Positions 33,391-43,608 of a stretch of DNA of 64,000 nt are shown here, piece after piece (within the stretch, counting starts at the first letter, position 1; each line of letters starts with the position of its first letter). The DNA is from Eutreptiella sp. 'Long Island Sound 2002' (taxonomy: Eukaryota > Euglenozoa > Euglenophyceae > Eutreptiales > Eutreptiaceae): NCBI GenBank assembly GCA_964036045.1, contig OZ038389.1, positions 34,910,444 to 34,974,443 on the forward strand, given 5' to 3'. Position numbers and translations under genes: made by a program. The notes below the pieces were generated by a model, which was not told the DNA's origin, searched no databases, and was given only the letters and a program-made list of their open reading frames with translations.

Positions 33391-35631
33391 GGGGGGTGGT
33401 ATGTGCCAAATTTGGAGTGGCAAAATTTGGTGCAAAGAAAATTCGGCGCCAGTTTTTCAAATAGAATTGAATTTTTTGGCACAAAATACCTGACACACAT
33501 GGGTGTTGACTCGTGGTTGCTATGGACCTTTCACTGGTTGCAATTATTTCCTGGAGGTTACTAGGATGCTTGTTGCTCCTACAGACATATGGCATCGGCT
33601 CCAACTAGCTTGGGAAAGGGTCCTTCCAACTATAACACCTAGAAAAATGATACACTTTTGTTGAGGCAAATGGTGCCATTCCAAGTGTATCCCCCCAAGT
33701 ACTTCTATAAGGATTTGGTATGTTTCCTAGCGATTCTTGGTGCCTTATAGATGCCTGTTGTTGCTGCTCGCCTCTAGGTGCTATCGCAAATGATGCAATT
33801 GTCCCTTGGTGCTCAAGTACAAGTGCGGCCATGTGTTGTTCCAGTTTGAGCGCTGCCGGTGCATGTTAGAAAAAACCACCATGTTCCCTCCTTTTTCAAT
33901 CTCTTGTTGGGCTTGGTAAGATGGGAACTCATCAAGAGCCAATATGGCTGAATGCAAAGAAGCCACAACATCAAGAAAATCCGCTCACAACAAAAAAAAA
34001 AGCTACAGTCCATCACCCGAACACCCTCGCTTCTCATATTTGGAAAAGAACAGAGAATTTCGAAATATTCGGAATTATCAGCTGTAACCCCAAGTGGGCC
34101 ACTTTCAGAAAGGATTGGCAAGATTCAGATCCCAAGCAGTGAGGTACCTCAATAGTACTCCGCCCCTTTCCACACCCAGCCCATGTGTGTTCCATGCCTT
34201 TGCCCTCATCCTAACATTTCGGGAACACATCATTGTCAAAGATTTGACAGCTTGGCCCTTTGAGCCTATTTGTTACACCCCCCACTCCCTTATTCGGACA
34301 GGCTTAGAGGGCCCCCTCCCCCCGGGATGCAATGCACCAGCAGCCCTGGTTTCCAGCGGAGGCCAGCCACGACCGCTGCTGATTGTTTTCGTTGGGTTAG
34401 GCATGGCTCCTCTGACACCTCCGGGGCCCTCACCGACGGAGCTGATGCCCCTGAGGAGTGTGTGGAGTGCAGGTCCAGGGGTCAGTCGCAAGGTAGCAAA
34501 CGTTGGTGCGGAGGGGGGGCGGCGGGGGGGGGGGGGGGGGTTGTCCAGTTCTGTTGTTGGGCAGGGGACCGGGCTTTCGGGGTGCGGCGCTGGATGGGCT
34601 ACTGTGATCACATAGAGAGAGTGGGTCAGCCGCCGCGTGTCCACAGCCCAAACGTCTCTTCGTTCACCTGCTTGACCTCGGTCGACAGTTGCCACTGCTC
34701 TCGATATCGTCTGCAAGACTCGTACAGTCGGCGCATTGCACCCGCATTGCCGTCCGACACGTGGGGGGGACCCGGAGTGAGTGTGGGTGTCGTGCCAACG
34801 GAGTGCGGAGGACAGGACACACCCTGCCACCCGCTCCCTGCGTTGAATGTGGGACTCACTACTCGCCCACACGGGAGCGGACTGAGGGCACGGGGGCGGG
34901 CATGGGGGGCGGGAGGGTGACCACTGACACAGGCAGTGTACAGTTACCCCGCACGGTCCGCATTCGGCGGAGAGGGAGGCCAAGGGATTGTGGGGCGAAC
35001 GCTTGGAGGCTGGAGGCGAAAACGGTTGGACAGGAGCCGGTGGGAACGGCGGTTGAGAGTCGGAAAGGCCTCGAAACGGGACGGGTACTGTAGAGCCCCC
35101 TGCTCCCCCTCGCCAGACACAATGGCCTGGACCGACCTGCAGCCCAAGGGACGACGGACTCGGGTCGATGATGCGCATATCTGGGCGGCCAATGCTCTGG
35201 CGGTCGACTCAACGCCTTGCTACTGAAGTGGCACTGCAAGCGACAGAGGGATAGCACAGGAAGACCGGAAGACTCACAGTCCAGGCGGTGGAGGCCGTGT
35301 GTCCAGTGTGCACAGTGAAAACGCGGTGCACAAGACCCACAAAAAGTGCAAACACCACCCAGTAACGTTGGCTTTGTGGCAGGCACCTACCGGCCACTTG
35401 GCTCTTGGGCGGGCCGCTCATGACCGCCGCCACAAACAAGCGCATGAAGACTGGGGCTCCGAGGGCAGCACGTGGGGAGGACTGGAGGCGCATTGGCTGC
35501 TCGGGCACGAGGTTGTGGTGGGGCATAGACACACACTCTGGGGGGGAAGGGACGCCTCAATTCCTGTGTCCCAATGGCCCCCTGTCCTGGAACCGCGTTG
35601 TGGGCGGTGTGGAACGGGGGGGATTTGGCAC

Positions 35632-35815
35632 AAGGCCTCGGTATTCGGTTGTTTGCCTTTGGCGGCGCCTATTAGCCTCTCGCCCCTGCACATTCTGACC
35701 CTCTGTGGGCCCGAACGTGTTTTGGTTGTGTCAACGGAGCGCCCAGATGACTTGTCCTGTTTGACTACTCCGGGGGTCGGCCGTCCCAGAGACGGGCTGT
35801 TGCCGTGCCGTTGAC
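35632..35815 (-). repeat. Dispersed repeat family A, copy 2 (inverted)
   Basis: Reverse complement of 8545-8752 with high identity over about 180 bp, from GGCACAAGGCCTCGGT to CCGTGCCGTTGACC. As in copy 1, the GGCACAAGGCC end lies next to a short G run. Confidence 0.85.
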
Positions 35816-35819
35816 CCGG

Positions 35820-36562
35820 TGCATCCAGACGCACACTCCCAGTCCATGCGGGGTTTGCCGAGTCCAGCACTGACTTGTGCGCGCTGGGCTATGCATCTGC
35901 AGGATAATTTTCCTGACAGGGGCTTCTAACAACCACAATGATTCTTTCCGTTTTGTCCTTGCCTTCTTGGAACGGGAGGGGGGGGGGGTTGGCATGACGC
36001 CATGGTGTCTTGTTCTCGTCTGCAGCTGGCGGCGCCTACTGGCCGATCGCCATTCGCTGCCCTTCCCTTGGACCCTTTCCCTTCGCAGGCGGGCCTCTCA
36101 CCGCCCTGTGTCCTTCCCCTTCCTCCTTGGCCTCTGTTTTCCTCTCTACTTCCCTTTCCTTTCCCTTGGGAGGTGCCAACCAGGGGGCGGGGGGGGGGGG
36201 GGGGGCAAGGGAAGGCGCCCTACCCAATGATGGGGCACAGGGGGTATGCGATCCACAAAAACACGGTCAGCGCAGCCGTCACGCGTGCTGACGATGTGCT
36301 GAGCCATGTGACCCCCACAGCAGGATGCATTGAGGAGAGACCAGGAACATGCTGGGCACCCCCAACCACGGGGGGGCGACTACAACCGGTCCTGATGCGA
36401 CATACCCCCCAGCTATCTGTCAAAACTCGGGGGGGGGGGGGGGGGGGGGGGGGGGGGTCCGGCCGGGGGTCGGGGGGGGGGGGGGGGGGTCAAGCCGGGG
36501 GTCGGGGGGGGGGGTCTGGCCGGGGGTCAGGGGGGCGTCGGATGGGGTGAGGGGGGGGGGGG
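35820..36562. other. No gene; G-run cluster
   Basis: Includes G runs at 36188-36205, 36429-36457 (about 29 G) and 36474-36489. Long Gly-rich and Pro-rich frames here are products of the homopolymers. Confidence 0.6.
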
Positions 36563-36631
36563 GTTAGGGTTAGGGTTAGGGTTAAGGTTAGGGTTAGCCC
36601 TAGGGTTAGGGTTAGCCCTAGGGTTAGGGTC
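36563..36631 (+). repeat. Interstitial telomere-type tract (TTAGGG)n
   Basis: About ten TTAGGG-type units, some with TTAAGG or inverted AGCCCTAGGG breaks. It leads directly into the TIR element at 36638. TTAGGG is a common eukaryotic telomere repeat. Confidence 0.92.
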
Positions 36632-36637
36632 AGGGTC

Positions 36638-37767
36638 ACCGAGCTGGTGGAACCAGTCTTGGTTTTATAACCCTTTTTAGGGTCTAGGGTGGACCTACCA
36701 GGTTTAGCAGCAGCAGCAGCAGCAGCAACAAGCAGCAAGCAGCACGCGCGAAATGGGGAAAAATCAGACATCCGTCGTGGTGCTTCACATTCGGCTGAAA
36801 TTTTGTTGGATGATACCTATGGGTGTGAGGGACAACCACACAAAGTTTGAGCCAGAAACTCAACGGTGGCGGCCGGGAATGGGTGTCGCAAGTGGCGGAC
36901 TTCAGTTTCAAAAACTGCAATTTAGGGCCAAAAACTGCCATTTTTGGGCCTAAAGAGCCCTAGAACCCATTCAAAACGGCCAAGGAAAGGGAAAGGGTGG
37001 GTGCACTCCATGTGCGGCTTGACTTTCTTGTGTCAACGAGCCATTTGCGGCCCTCTGACTCCACCATATGTCCCGGAAACGGCCCAAAAAGGCCCCCACA
37101 AGCCCCAAATTTTGTGCAGATTGGCTGGCGACAGCCACAAACCAAGAATAGGCCATATCTTTGGCTACATGGCTCAAAACGCGATTCCGAGGGCACCTAA
37201 TCCACCCGCAACCCCCCTCGTTTTGTGGTTTCCACCCCTCAAAATTGCCCAAATGGACGCCTAGACCCCCGTACCCAAGCCCAGTAGGCTGCGGCAAGCT
37301 GCAAGCTCAAGCCCAAACAGGTGGGTGCCCAAATGGGTCAATAGGGTCCAATAGGGGCAGAAAAATGACTTTTCTCAAAAATGATCCTAGACCATGTGTG
37401 ATGCTAAAACAAGTGTTTTTGGACTGTTTTGAGCTTGGGGTGGCCCATTTTGGTCCTCCGAAAATCCCAAAATGCCTTGAAGATGCGCTGTTTTGGGACC
37501 AAAAATGGGTCAAAAATGGGTCAAAAACGCATTTTTCCAAAACTCATCCTAGACCATTTGGGGTGCACAAACGGGTGAAATGAGCCCATTTTGAGCCCAT
37601 TTTGGGGCATTTTGGCCCCTCACAAGTCCACAAAAGCCTTGAAAGTGGGCCTTGTGGTGAAGGGGATCACTTGCAAGCTGATTCCACCCTGTCAACGGCC
37701 TTCAATGTGTAACTCATTGGTGTCCCTCACCATTCATATCTAATGTTCCCTCCCCCACCAGCTCGGT
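36638..37767. mobile_element. TIR element in TTAGGG repeats, copy 1 (1130 bp)
   Basis: Bounded by perfect 13-bp inverted repeats ACCGAGCTGGTGG (36638-36650) and CCACCAGCTCGGT (37755-37767). Both flanks lead into TTAGGG tracts: CAGGGTC on the left, and CCCAATATTC, GTCTTGAT then TTAGGG on the right. Internal features are a CAG-rich stretch at about 36709-36745 and A-rich, homopurine-like sequence. There is no long conserved ORF, so no transposase is evident. It is either a non-autonomous DNA transposon that targets telomeric repeats, or a subtelomeric satellite unit that happens to have inverted ends. A second copy follows in the same orientation after a 50-bp spacer. Confidence 0.7.
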
Positions 37768-37785
37768 CCCAATATTCAGTCTTGA

Positions 37786-37811
37786 TTAGGGTTAGGGTTA
37801 GGGTTAGGGCC
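37786..37811 (+). repeat. Interstitial TTAGGG tract between element copies
   Basis: About four TTAGGG units between the right end of copy 1 and the left end of copy 2. Confidence 0.9.
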
Positions 37812-38378
37812 AGGGTCACCGAGCTGGTGGAACCAGTCTTGGTTTTATAACCCTTTTTAGGGTCTAGGGTGGACCTACCAGGTTTAGCAGCAGCAGCAGC
37901 AAGCAGCAAGCAGCAGCAAGCAGCACGCGCGAAATGGGGAAAAATCAGATTTCCGTCGTGGTGCTTCAGATTCGGGTGAAATTTTGGTGGATGATACCTA
38001 TGGGTGTGAAGTACAATCACACAAAGTTTGAGCAAGAAACTCAACGGTGGCGGCCGGGAACAAGATTCGCAAGTGGCGGACCTCAGTTTCAGAAACTGCA
38101 GTTTAGGGCCAAAAACAGATATTTTTGGGCCAAAAATGCCCTGGAACACATTCAAAACGGCCAAACGAAGGGAAACGGTGGGTACACTCCACGTGCCGCT
38201 TGACTTCCCCGTGTCAACGAGCTCTTTGCGGCCCTCTAACTCCATGATATGCCGCGGAAACGGCCCAAAAAGGCCCCCAGAAGCTCCAAATGCCGATAGC
38301 CACAAACCAAGAATAGGCCATATCTTTGGCTACATGGCTCAAAATGCGATTCCGAGGGCACCTACTCCACCCGCAACC

Positions 38379-38629
38379 CCCCACGTTTTGTGGTTTCCAC
38401 CCCTCAAAATTGCCCAAACGGACGCCTAGACCCCAATAACTAGGCCCACTAGGCTGTGGCAAGCTGCAAGCTCAAGCCCAAACAGGTGGGTACCCAAATG
38501 GGTCAACAGGGTCCGAAAGGAGTAAAAATATGACTTTCCGCAAAAATGATCCTAGACCATGTGCGACGCTAAAACAAGTGTTTTTGGACTTTTTTGAGCT
38601 TGTGGTGGCCCATTTGGGTCCTCCAAAAA
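38379..38629 (+). repeat. 251-bp direct repeat, left copy
   Basis: Nearly identical (one clear difference, A/G near 38406 versus 39920) to 39893-40143. It flanks the inserted segment. Far too long for a transposon target-site duplication, so duplication accompanying break repair or unequal exchange is more likely. Confidence 0.92.
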
Positions 38630-38866
38630 GGTGGAAGGGGCGTACAAACGTTGGAACATACCGATACCGCTGAAACCAGGGTGCAGGTGGGCCTGAGGGC
38701 GATAGGACGTCTCATAGGGCGTTCCGCGAGCCGGTCGGGGCTAAACACCGCCAGTGTGAGGGTGAACACCAGGGGAGGGAGCACGGCAAGTGGCAGGTTT
38801 AGGGACCTGAGGGTGTGCCTGTTGAGGGTAGGGCAGGGTGTGTATTGCCTGTGTGTTTTCTCACAG

Positions 38867-39415
38867 CGGTCCCGGCGTTACGGTGCCCTCTTCGGGCATT
38901 CGGCGAGCCAAGCTGGACTAGCTTCAACACACGGGTCACCAAACACCGCAGTCCCGGCGTTACGGTGTCCATCTTGGGCATTCGGCGAGCCAAGCTGGAC
39001 GTGCTACACGCCACTGACCACCCATCACAGCAGTCCCGGCGTTACGGTGTCCATCTTGGGCATTCGGCGAGCCAAGCTGGACGTGCTACACGCCACTGAC
39101 CACCCATCACAGCAGTCCCGGCGTTACGGTGTCCATCTTGGGCATTCGGCGAGCCAAGCTGGACGTGCTACACGCCACTGACCACCCATCACAGCAGTCC
39201 CGGCGTTACGGTGTCCATCTTGGGCATTCGGCGAGCCAAGCTGGACGTGCTACACGCCACTGACCACCCATCACAGCAGTCCCGGCGTTACGGTGTCCAT
39301 CTTGGGCATTCGGCGAGCCAAGCTGGACGTGCTACACGCCACTGACCACCCATCACAGCAGTCCCGGCGTTACGGTGTCCATCTTGGGCATTCGGCGAGC
39401 CAAGCAGGATGTGCA
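38867..39415 (+). repeat. 82-bp tandem array, about 6.7 copies
   Basis: Units start at about 38867, 38949, 39031, 39113, 39195, 39277 and 39359, each beginning CAGTCCCGGCGTTACGG. Central copies are identical and the first and last diverge. 82 is not a multiple of three, so the translated repeats are not one protein repeat. Each unit boundary reads CATCACAG|CAGTCC, which resembles a 3' splice site. Confidence 0.95.
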
Positions 39416-39520
39416 TCACGCCACGTGACACCTCCAGCGATGAGCTGGCCTATGCTCAATGGAACACTGCCCGCCACATCTCTGTCAACCTTTTGTCTCT
39501 CCTCCTGCTCCTGCATGTAG

Positions 39521-39792
39521 TGCCTGGTGCCACGCTGCCCTGGGTAACGGATCTATCTGTGCGCGTGCCACCTCGGGCACTGCAGCGGGGCGGCCAGTAC
39601 ACGTTGCAAGTGCTGTACTGTGATGTCCTGCGGTGCCAGGCGGCAGAAGCAGGACCGAAGTATAGGAACGCCTGTGTCGTGTGCCCGTGTGAGCGAGGGC
39701 ACGCTCCGCACTGGGACTTCTATGCCCTGTATGATACAGTGGCTCTTTACGTTTCCCGCGAATTCACTGTACCGGAGTTGCAGCTGTTTTGA
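39521..39792 (+). CDS. Terminal exon of an unknown gene, 90 codons, inside the inserted segment
   Basis: Preceded by an excellent 3' splice site: a long pyrimidine tract (TTTTGTCTCTCCTCCTGCTC) ending CATGTAG at 39520. It stays open in one frame (2 nt, then 89 sense codons) to TGA at 39790-39792. It encodes TLPWVTDLSVRVPPRALQ, then YTLQVLYCDVLRCQ, CVVCPCERGHAPHWDFYALYD and an aliphatic end VPELQLF. Two Cys pairs may bind metal. No family recognised. It lies just 3' of the 82-bp array and wholly within the segment that interrupts the TIR element, so it is probably a transduplicated or translocated gene end. Confidence 0.55.
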
Positions 39793-39892
39793 TGAGTGTA
39801 GTATGATGTAGCGTGCTGTGCCTTGGGACAGGTAGGGATCACGGATACGCTGGAGTTCGGAGATCGCCCGAGCACTTTACCTTTACCTTTAC

Positions 39893-40143
39893 CCCCACGT
39901 TTTGTGGTTTCCACCCCTCAGAATTGCCCAAACGGACGCCTAGACCCCAATAACTAGGCCCACTAGGCTGTGGCAAGCTGCAAGCTCAAGCCCAAACAGG
40001 TGGGTACCCAAATGGGTCAACAGGGTCCGAAAGGAGTAAAAATATGACTTTCCGCAAAAATGATCCTAGACCATGTGCGACGCTAAAACAAGTGTTTTTG
40101 GACTTTTTTGAGCTTGTGGTGGCCCATTTGGGTCCTCCAAAAA
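39893..40143 (+). repeat. 251-bp direct repeat, right copy
   Basis: Partner of 38379-38629. After it, the TIR element sequence continues to its right end. Confidence 0.92.
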
Positions 40144-40460
40144 TCCCAAAATGCCTTGAAAATGGGCTGTTTTGGGACCAAAAATGGGTCAAAAATGGGT
40201 CAAAAACACATTTTTCCAAACCTCATCGTAGACCATTTGGGGTGCACAAAAGGGTGAAATGAGCCCATTTTGAGCCCATTTTGGGGCATTTTGGCCCCTG
40301 AGAAGTCCAAAAAGCCTTGAAAGTGGGCCTCGTGGTGATGGGGTTCAGGTGCATTTCACTTTGTCAAGAGCCATCAATGTGTGAATCATTCTTGATGTCC
40401 CTCACCATTCATATCTAATGTTCCCTCCCCCACCAGCTCGGTCCCAATATTCGGTCTTGA

Positions 40461-40494
40461 TTAGGGTTAGGGTTAGGGCTAGGGTTGCTGTTAG
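40461..40494 (+). repeat. Interstitial TTAGGG tract, right flank of element copy 2
   Basis: About five TTAGGG-like units (TTAGGG, CTAGGG) follow the right end of copy 2, matching the arrangement after copy 1. Confidence 0.88.
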
Positions 40495-40760
40495 GGCCTG
40501 CAGCCCTCTTGTAGCCCAAATATGAATTCTCTACAAAATTTTGAGCATTTTGAGTATAAACACATAGTATGAAAAAAAAAATTGGCGCCTTTGGCGCCGG
40601 ACAGTTTTCTCTAGGGACACTTGCTGGTGGCCGACCCGGCACCACTATCTTTCAAAACCCGGGGGGGGGCTGGGGGGTGTCGCATACAAGGACCGGGCCC
40701 GGCCGCCCCCCCGTGCCCCCAACCCCCCTTCCCTGTGACATTCATGTTGCTGGTTGTGGT

Positions 40761-41012
40761 GAGCAGCTCCCCGCCTGGGGTCTTCGTGATGACCGCATCC
40801 CGGGCACTGATCGGGCCGTCAGGGGAGGATGCCATGGGCAGAAGTTGCATTCTGGATTCCCCCCCAGGGGCAGGGGGATGCCCACGGCAGTGCGGCTGCC
40901 CGCAGTAGTACGGATGCCTGCTTGTCATAGCAGAAGGTTCAAGGGCGAGAGGCCAATAGGCGCCGCTACAGGCTAACAGAGCCAACCACCAAGGCCTTGT
41001 GCCAAACCCCCC
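40761..41012 (+). repeat. Long inverted repeat, left arm
   Basis: About 250 bp with about 95% complementarity to 41430-41682. The arms end in family A sequence at the inside. The 417-bp spacer contains a WD40 exon (41070-41238). A transcript across it could form a long hairpin with the exon in its loop. Confidence 0.9.
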
Positions 41013-41069
41013 CTTCCGAGTGGGCCCTGGGAGCACTCTGTCGCACATCGCACGATCACGGGCACATAC

Positions 41070-41238
41070 GTTGCCTCGCCTGCTTCTGGCGGTCAAGGCG
41101 CTTCTCATTCAAGACCAAAGCCGTGGCCGTCCACACGCGGATGACGTTCATTTGGCCGCTGCTGAAGAGCAAATTGTTGGTGGAGTACAGGACGGAGGCA
41201 GAGCAGGGGCAGGTCTGCAGCAGCGTCAGCTCATCCAC
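41070..41238 (-). CDS. WD40-repeat protein, exon d
   Basis: Minus-strand exon with a strong acceptor (TTCATTGCAG) and donor (GGCAAC|GTATGT), phase 0 in and phase 1 out. It encodes VDELTLLQT, then VLYSTNNLLFSSGQMNVIRV ending in the WD-type IRVW, and a basic tail (LNEKRLDRQKQARQ). Joined to the exon at 43476-43608 in phase 0, it continues IRIWS into VDELT, as a WD40 blade requires. WD40 propellers are scaffolds for protein complexes, and the partners are unknown. The next exon downstream was not found. The exon sits in the spacer of a 250-bp inverted repeat. Confidence 0.85.
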
Positions 41239-41429
41239 CTGCAATGAAGAGGGCCGCACCCCAAGAGGAGCCTCACATCCCTCCGGCCAGGCAAACAAAG
41301 TGCCGTTGTAGGCTGTTGAGGGGGGGGGGGGGGGGCGAAGGGAGATTGCCACAGCGGCGGCAGCAGCGGTTGTTGGCGGGTGGAAACGGTTGCAGTAGCC
41401 GTGCTGGCGGTTGCGAGCAGGGGGGGGGG

Positions 41430-41682
41430 GGGGGTTGGCACAAGGCCTTGGTGGTTGGCTCTGTTAGCCTGTGGCGGCGCCTATTGGCCTCTCGCCCTTG
41501 AACCTTCAGCTATGACAAGCAGGCATCCGTACTACTGCGGGCATCCGCACTGCCGCGGGCATCCCCCTGCCTGGGGGGGAATCCAGAATGCAACTTCAGC
41601 CCATGGCGTCCTCCCCTGACGGCCTGATCAGTGCCCGGTATGCGGTCATCACGAAGACCCCAGGCTGGGAGGTGCTCAGGAG
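41430..41682 (-). repeat. Long inverted repeat, right arm
   Basis: Complement of 40761-41012. Immediately after a G run (41420-41433). Confidence 0.9.
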
Positions 41683-42098
41683 CGGGGGGGGGGGGGGGGC
41701 AGCGGGGGGCAGCCAGAAGTGGTTGGGCGCAACTTACAGTCATCCGCAAAGAGGTAGGGGGGTTCCAACACCCCCTCAAGGGCAGGGCTGCTTGTAGGGG
41801 GGCACACCCCTTCATGCAGCCATGCAAGAGTCCTGTTGTAGAAGGGCCTTGCAGTCAGGCAAGGGGCTGTGCAGGAACGGCAAAGGGGAACATTGTGTGA
41901 GAACAGCAGAAGTAGCCGGATGGGGAGAGGCTGTCAGGGGTGGAAGAAAAAAGGCTTGTGCGCAGGGGCGGGGGTCATCCAAGCCCCTTTTCCAGCCCCC
42001 CTACCCGCCCGCCTTCAGGGCTCGCATGATGGGGACCCCCAAAGGGCCGACGGGGGAGGTTGGGTGGGGAGGGGGGGGGGTCCTGAGGTACCCCAACA

Positions 42099-42152
42099 TC
42101 CATGGCTCAAAATGATCCCCCACAATGCGCTGATCATTTTGAGGTATGGTAT
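42099..42152. repeat. Foldback element, family member 3
   Basis: Arms ATGGCTCAAAATGATC and GATCATTTTGAGGTAT pair across a loop that includes CACAATGCGCT, with a few mismatches at the outer ends. G runs lie on both sides (42071-42080 and 42157-42169). Core TCAAAATGATC and GCGCTGATC match the element at 8827-8891. Confidence 0.82.
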
Positions 42153-43475
42153 CATGGGGGGGGGGGGGGTTGAGAAAGAAATTCTTCCGGGCATGGAACG
42201 GGCTCGCCACGCCATGTCCTCACCTTGCCTTTGGCGTTGCGAGCGCGCGCGAGTGTGTGTGGTACAACAAAAGAACGGAATAACCGCAAAACTGAGATCT
42301 GCACCATTTGCCAGCCCTCAAGCCCTCAAGCCCTCATGGGGAGTCTGCCACTGCCGCTTTGCGGCGCAGGTGGTGAGCCATCATTAGAGTGTTTAGACTA
42401 GCCCCTTTGGACTGGCCTGTCATGAGAGCCCCTTTCCCATCCCCCGCCCCCTCCTTCAGGGGCTCGAACGATCCCCCCCACGCGCAAACCTGTTTTCGCC
42501 TTCCCAGAGAGGCGGCGGCGCGGGGGGGGGGGGGGGCAGATGTGAGGGATGAGGGATACCGGAGTAGCGCCCGGGATGTAGGCGTCACAACCCGACACCA
42601 CATCGGCCGAGGGCCTGGGCGCATGCATGCGGCAGGGTGCTGCGGGGGGTGATGCACGGCGGCGCGCGGGCGGGGCACAGGGTGGGGGAAGAGAGACAAC
42701 ACCGCCGCCTGCATCCAGGCACCAACGGAGGCCCCGGTGCACCAGCGGTTTGTGACGGCCCCTGCGCTGGGCCTTGACCAGCCCGAAGCAGCCCCAGCAC
42801 TGCACTATTCTCAGACCCAGGGTCAGGGAGGCATCAGTGGGAGGAAGCCTAACTCGGTTATGCAGAAACCAACGCGTCAAATCACCCCGTAACCGGGGCT
42901 ACACACACACCCTCACACGTTAAGAACCGCGAAAACAAGAAAAAAGTAAGGAAAGCGGTGGGAGACAACTCCTCCGGAGCAGTAGCACAGGGGTTGGATT
43001 GGTTCAAAGTCTCCCAGCATCACACGGCAGACCGGGACCGTGCATGCCCGATGCACACAGGAGCGGGACCCCATGGATGCACACCGCGTACTGCAGAAAG
43101 GCGCCTGCCGCAGCCAGACAATGCCACTGTTTTTGTTCTGACTGTGCCTGACGAGAATCAGTGCAAACAGGCCTTCTTGACTGCTGCCCGCATCTTGACT
43201 GTTGCCCGTTTCGAGACGTACATCGCGTGTGCGTGAGTGTGTGCACACCAGAATCCATCACAGCGAACGCACATCCTGCCCCCCCCCCCCCCCCAAACAC
43301 GGCCACACGCACACACAAACACACACAGACATAAACACACATATTCACGCGCACGTACTCAACAGACACGGCCAATGAGACTGACGAACTCAAGTGGCAA
43401 CGTTCAACATATCTTGCTACGGCATGCAGCACAGGCTCACTGTATGGGAGATGCACGGGCCTACATGCGCCACAC

Positions 43476-43608
43476 CGACCAAATGCGGATGGTCTGGTCC
43501 CAGCCCGCAGAGCAAAACAATTCATCGTCGACACGGGCAATTGACTGGACTCCGGACTCGTGGCCTTCCAGTGTTGTGAGCCGCTTGCCTTCCGAGGCAC
43601 TCCAAACC
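43476..43608 (-). CDS. WD40-repeat protein, exon c
   Basis: Minus-strand exon, acceptor TACCTTAG (43609), donor TCG|GTGTGG (43475). Phase 2 in and phase 0 out. It encodes VWSASEGKRLTTLEGHESG, then DDELFCSAGWDQTIRIWS. The GH dipeptide, the structural Asp in WDQT and the closing IW give a textbook WD40 repeat. The first codon is completed by the two Gs that end exon b, giving KKIG-VWS across the junction. That exact fit confirms the splice model. Confidence 0.92.

Larger units (their letters stand above)
31561..35630. other. Repeat-rich, no confident gene
   Basis: Contains the dispersed repeat pair below, an AACATGAACA-type simple repeat at about 32920-32965, a G run at 34528-34540 and several GC-rich open frames. 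A minus-strand stretch at 32330-32500 (ERDVLMIAAAEAEGFVRG) and one at 34640-34760 (RRLYESCRRYREQWQL) look exon-like but lack a consistent splice model. A strong acceptor and donor at about 35236 and 35146 frame 30 codons of unknown sequence. Confidence 0.4.
37818..40442. mobile_element. TIR element in TTAGGG repeats, copy 2 (interrupted)
   Basis: Same 13-bp termini as copy 1 (37818-37830 and 40430-40442) and high identity to it over the shared parts. It is 2625 bp long instead of 1130 because a 1263-bp foreign segment (38630-39892) lies inside, flanked by 251-bp direct repeats of element sequence. A further short internal deletion near 38290 is seen relative to copy 1. Confidence 0.72.
41239..43475 (-). 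other. WD40 gene intron (d to c)
   Basis: Contains the right arm of the inverted repeat (41430-41682), G runs, a foldback (42099-42152) and GC-rich spurious frames. No other gene supported. Confidence 0.75.

Noticed and set aside
36036-36570. Gly-rich and Pro-rich proteins
   Set aside because: Created by G homopolymers and TTAGGG repeats. They vary with run length.
38865-39440. CRISPR-like array (82-bp units)
   Set aside because: Units are head-to-tail with no variable spacers, and the genome is eukaryotic. It is a plain tandem repeat.
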